Below are positions 61,947-64,000 of a DNA stretch of 64,000 bases, piece after piece. The stretch covers positions 806,001 to 870,000 of the forward strand of contig CAVXRS010000005.1 of assembly GCA_963764215.1 (NCBI GenBank), in the 5' to 3' direction. Source of the stretch: JAFDWI01 sp963764215. GTDB taxonomy: Bacteria; Actinomycetota; Acidimicrobiia; Acidimicrobiales; Iamiaceae. The notes under the pieces are model-generated. The model made no database searches. It worked only from the letters and a program-made list of their open reading frames with translations, and was not told where the DNA came from. Made by a program: the position numbers and the translations under genes. Numbering within the stretch: position 1 is the stretch's first letter; each line of letters starts with the position of its first letter.

Positions 61947-63746
61947 ATGGGAATCGTCGACGAGGACGTCGCCCGGGTCAGAGACCAGTGTGATCTCGTC
62001 GCGCTCGTCAGCCGACATCTCGCTCTGAAGCGGGTCGGCGGATCGTGGATGGGGCTGTGCCCGTTCCACGGCGAGAAGTCCCCGAGCTTCTCGGTCAGCC
62101 CCGAAAAGGGGTTCTTCCATTGCTTCGGCTGTGGCAAGAGCGGCGACGCGATCACGTTCTGCATGGAGATCGAACATCTGGACTTCGTGGGTGCCGTCGA
62201 GAAGCTGGCGGCGGCGTCGGGCATCACCCTGCACTATGACGCCCGGGCGCAGAGTGAAGGCCGGCGCGAGCGTGCCCGACTCGTCGAGGCGATGGGTGCG
62301 GCCGTCGAGTGGTACCACGAGCGCCTGCTGACCGCAGACGACGCGGGACCGGCCCGGTCGTATCTGCGCAGTCGGGGCTTCGACGGTGACACGGTCCGGC
62401 GCTACCGACTCGGGTGGGCCCCCGACGACTGGGACGCGTTGGCACGGGCCCACGGATCGCTGGGGCCCTCCCTGGAGCGGGCGGGGCTGGTCTTCGTGAA
62501 CCGGCGGGGTCGCAGACAGGACTTCTTCAGGAACCGGCTGCTCTTCCCGATCTTCGACGCGCAGGGCGATCCGGTCTCTTTCGGTGGCCGCATCCTGCCC
62601 GGGGCCGACGGCCCCAAGTATCGCAACACCTCCGAAACCCCGCTCTACCACAAGAGCCGCGTCCTCTACGGGCTGAACTGGGCGAAGTCGTCGGTGGTCG
62701 CCGCCGACCGGGTCATCATCTGTGAGGGCTACACCGACGTGATCGGTTTCGCGGCCGCCGGCCTGGACCGCGCGGTGGCGACCTGCGGCACGGCGCTCAC
62801 CGAGGAGCACGTCAAGATGTTGCGCAAGTTCGCTCGGGGGATGGTGTTGGCATTCGACCCCGACACCGCCGGCAAGGCCGCCGCCGACCGGGTGTATGCC
62901 TGGGAGCGGACCCACGACATCGACGTGACCGTCGTCGAGTTACCCGGCGGATCCGACCCGGCGGATCTGGCCCGCCAGGATCCGGAGGCACTGCGTGCCG
63001 CGGTGGACGGGGCGAAGCCGTTTCTCGCCTACCGGGTCGGGCGGGTGCTGGGCGCGGGGGATTCGACCACCGCCGAGGGTCGCGCCCGTACGGCCGAAGC
63101 GGCGCTCGCGGTGATCGCCGAGCATCCCAGTGACCTGGTGAGGGATCAGTACGTGATGGAGGTCGCCGATCGGTGCCGCCTCGATCCCGACAAGTTGCGT
63201 GAACGGCTGATGCGCGGGGACTTCGATCGAAGTCCCGAGGCGACGCGCCGCGCCGAGGAGGCTCCGGCCGGACCGCCGCGTCGACGGCATCCCGGGGGTG
63301 GGGTCGAATCCGAAGCTCTGCGACTGGTCGTGCACCGGGGATCGGAAATGGCAGAGCTGATCTCTTCGGACCTGTTCGGCGACGCCGCGCATCGCGACGT
63401 GTTCGACGCGTTGGTCGACGCCGATTTCGACCCCCACCGCGCGGTGGGAACTCTCGACCCCGACGCGGCCGAGTTGCTGGCCGCGCTCGCGGTCGACGCC
63501 TCCGACGCCGAGGTGGTCGACGTCGCCTCCCGACTGGTTGCCGAATCCGGCCGGGCGCGGCTCGCCGAACTCCAGCGGGAAGCCCGGGGGGCCGATGATC
63601 CGCTCGCCTACTCCCCGTCGATCACCTGGTTGAAGCTGCAACTGGAGTCGTTGCGGGAAGATCCCGAATCGGCCCTGGTGGCCGGCGGTGAGTTGGTACG
63701 ATGGCTTTCCAGGAATGAAGGGGAGCGACATGAACGGAGCGGTTGA
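61947..63746 (+). CDS. dnaG: DNA primase DnaG
   Basis: 599 aa. CHC2-type zinc finger LCPFHGEKSPSFSVSPEKG with FHCFGCGKSGD, the RNA polymerase core (NTSETPLYHKSRVLYGLNWA), and the Toprim domain VIICEGYTDVIGFAAAGLDR with LAFDPDTAGKAA. The helicase-binding C-terminal domain follows. DnaG makes RNA primers for replication. The last codons overlap the rpoD start, the classic dnaG-rpoD (macromolecular synthesis) operon. Confidence 0.97.
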   Translation: MGIVDEDVARVRDQCDLVALVSRHLALKRVGGSWMGLCPFHGEKSPSFSVSPEKGFFHCFGCGKSGDAITFCMEIEHLDFVGAVEKLAAASGITLHYDARAQSEGRRERARLVEAMGAAVEWYHERLLTADDAGPARSYLRSRGFDGDTVRRYRLGWAPDDWDALARAHGSLGPSLERAGLVFVNRRGRRQDFFRNRLLFPIFDAQGDPVSFGGRILPGADGPKYRNTSETPLYHKSRVLYGLNWAKSSVVAADRVIICEGYTDVIGFAAAGLDRAVATCGTALTEEHVKMLRKFARGMVLAFDPDTAGKAAADRVYAWERTHDIDVTVVELPGGSDPADLARQDPEALRAAVDGAKPFLAYRVGRVLGAGDSTTAEGRARTAEAALAVIAEHPSDLVRDQYVMEVADRCRLDPDKLRERLMRGDFDRSPEATRRAEEAPAGPPRRRHPGGGVESEALRLVVHRGSEMAELISSDLFGDAAHRDVFDALVDADFDPHRAVGTLDPDAAELLAALAVDASDAEVVDVASRLVAESGRARLAELQREARGADDPLAYSPSITWLKLQLESLREDPESALVAGGELVRWLSRNEGERHERSG

Positions 63747-64000
63747 ACCAACCCCGCCGCCAGTCGCGGAATCCGGGCCGGAGATCGGCGACGACGCCGA
63801 GGTGCCGCCCGTGGCGCCGGAGCGTCCCGACCTGTTGGACGGACCCGACGCGCTTCCCAACCCGGATGATCCGGACGAGGTCTCGCTGCGCCGCACGCGC
63901 AACCGTGAGCGCAAGCGCGCGAGCCGTACGTCTCGCCATCCCTCCGGTGACGGCTCGGCGGACTCGGTGCGGGCCTATCTGGCCGAGATCGGTCGAGTGC
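63730..64000 (+). CDS. rpoD: Primary sigma factor RpoD (5' end only)
   Basis: The first 90 residues are present. After an acidic, Pro-rich N-terminal stretch and a basic RTRNRERKRASRTSRH patch, region 1.2 begins (DSVRAYLAEIGRV) and runs off the edge. Position right after dnaG, overlapping its last 17 bases, identifies it as the housekeeping sigma factor. GGGGAG lies 5 nt before the ATG. It resembles region 1.2 of the group 2 sigma gene at the left edge (SVGQYLNEIGTV). Confidence 0.9.
   Translation, partial: MNGAVEPTPPPVAESGPEIGDDAEVPPVAPERPDLLDGPDALPNPDDPDEVSLRRTRNRERKRASRTSRHPSGDGSADSVRAYLAEIGRV

Noticed and set aside
1..64000. CRISPR arrays, IS elements, prophage, rRNA genes
   Set aside because: No regularly spaced repeats, transposase, structural phage proteins or rRNA signatures were seen.

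Overview
The window is GC-rich bacterial chromosome with almost no spacing between genes. Gene content and order point to an actinobacterium: nadD - LytR_C protein - rsfS, comEA-comEC-holA-rpsT-lepA, hrcA-dnaJ-rsmE-hemW, phoH-ybeY-CNNM-era-uppS-recO-glyS, dnaG-rpoD, plus DUF222/HNH and DUF3516 helicase genes. An uncultured-type lineage such as Acidimicrobiia is my best guess; this is inference from order and style, not a database result. I see no phage, IS element, CRISPR array or rRNA operon; there is one tRNA gene (Ala, anticodon GGC).

Layout. 1-4.4 kb: a group-2 sigma factor (cut by the left edge), an orphan NuoF-like protein, nadD, an envelope protein and rsfS. 4.4-14.2 kb is accessory: alpha-galactosidase, sulfotransferase, aldo/keto reductase, PIG-L deacetylase, amidase, a thioredoxin / CsoR-family repressor / small Cys-rich protein operon with a clear operator, a DUF308 membrane protein, a phosphotransferase, and an ECF sigma factor overlapping an O6-alkylguanine-DNA methyltransferase gene. 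14.2-16.4 kb is a small islet of orphan genes next to tRNA-Ala. 16.7-24.9 kb: leuS, a fatty-acyl-AMP-ligase-like enzyme, an SDR, PAC2 and phosphotransferase genes, CnoX. 25-31.4 kb: competence genes, holA, rpsT, lepA. 31.5-38.8 kb: LMW phosphatase with fructosamine kinase, then the CIRCE-controlled hrcA-dnaJ block with rsmE and hemW. 38.8-43.3 kb: a carboxyltransferase, a pseudokinase-LysM protein, a CpaE/TadZ-like ATPase and a BldC-like regulator. 43.4-64 kb: phoH-ybeY-CNNM-era, a large helicase, an SOS-type DUF222-HNH gene, dinG-like helicase, uppS, recO, twin RDD proteins, glyS, a hydrolase, ppdK, dnaG and the start of rpoD.

Two window-wide patterns matter for using this annotation. First, twelve genes, including ones normally essential (nadD, holA, era), are broken by thirteen single-base frameshifts, mostly +1 insertions and often beside CGCG/GCGC. 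Each is repaired by one base, so I read them as sequence errors rather than real pseudogenes. Second, at least 17 first genes of transcription units have a TANNNT -10 box only 6-9 nt before the start codon, so leaderless mRNAs appear common; I used this to choose several starts.
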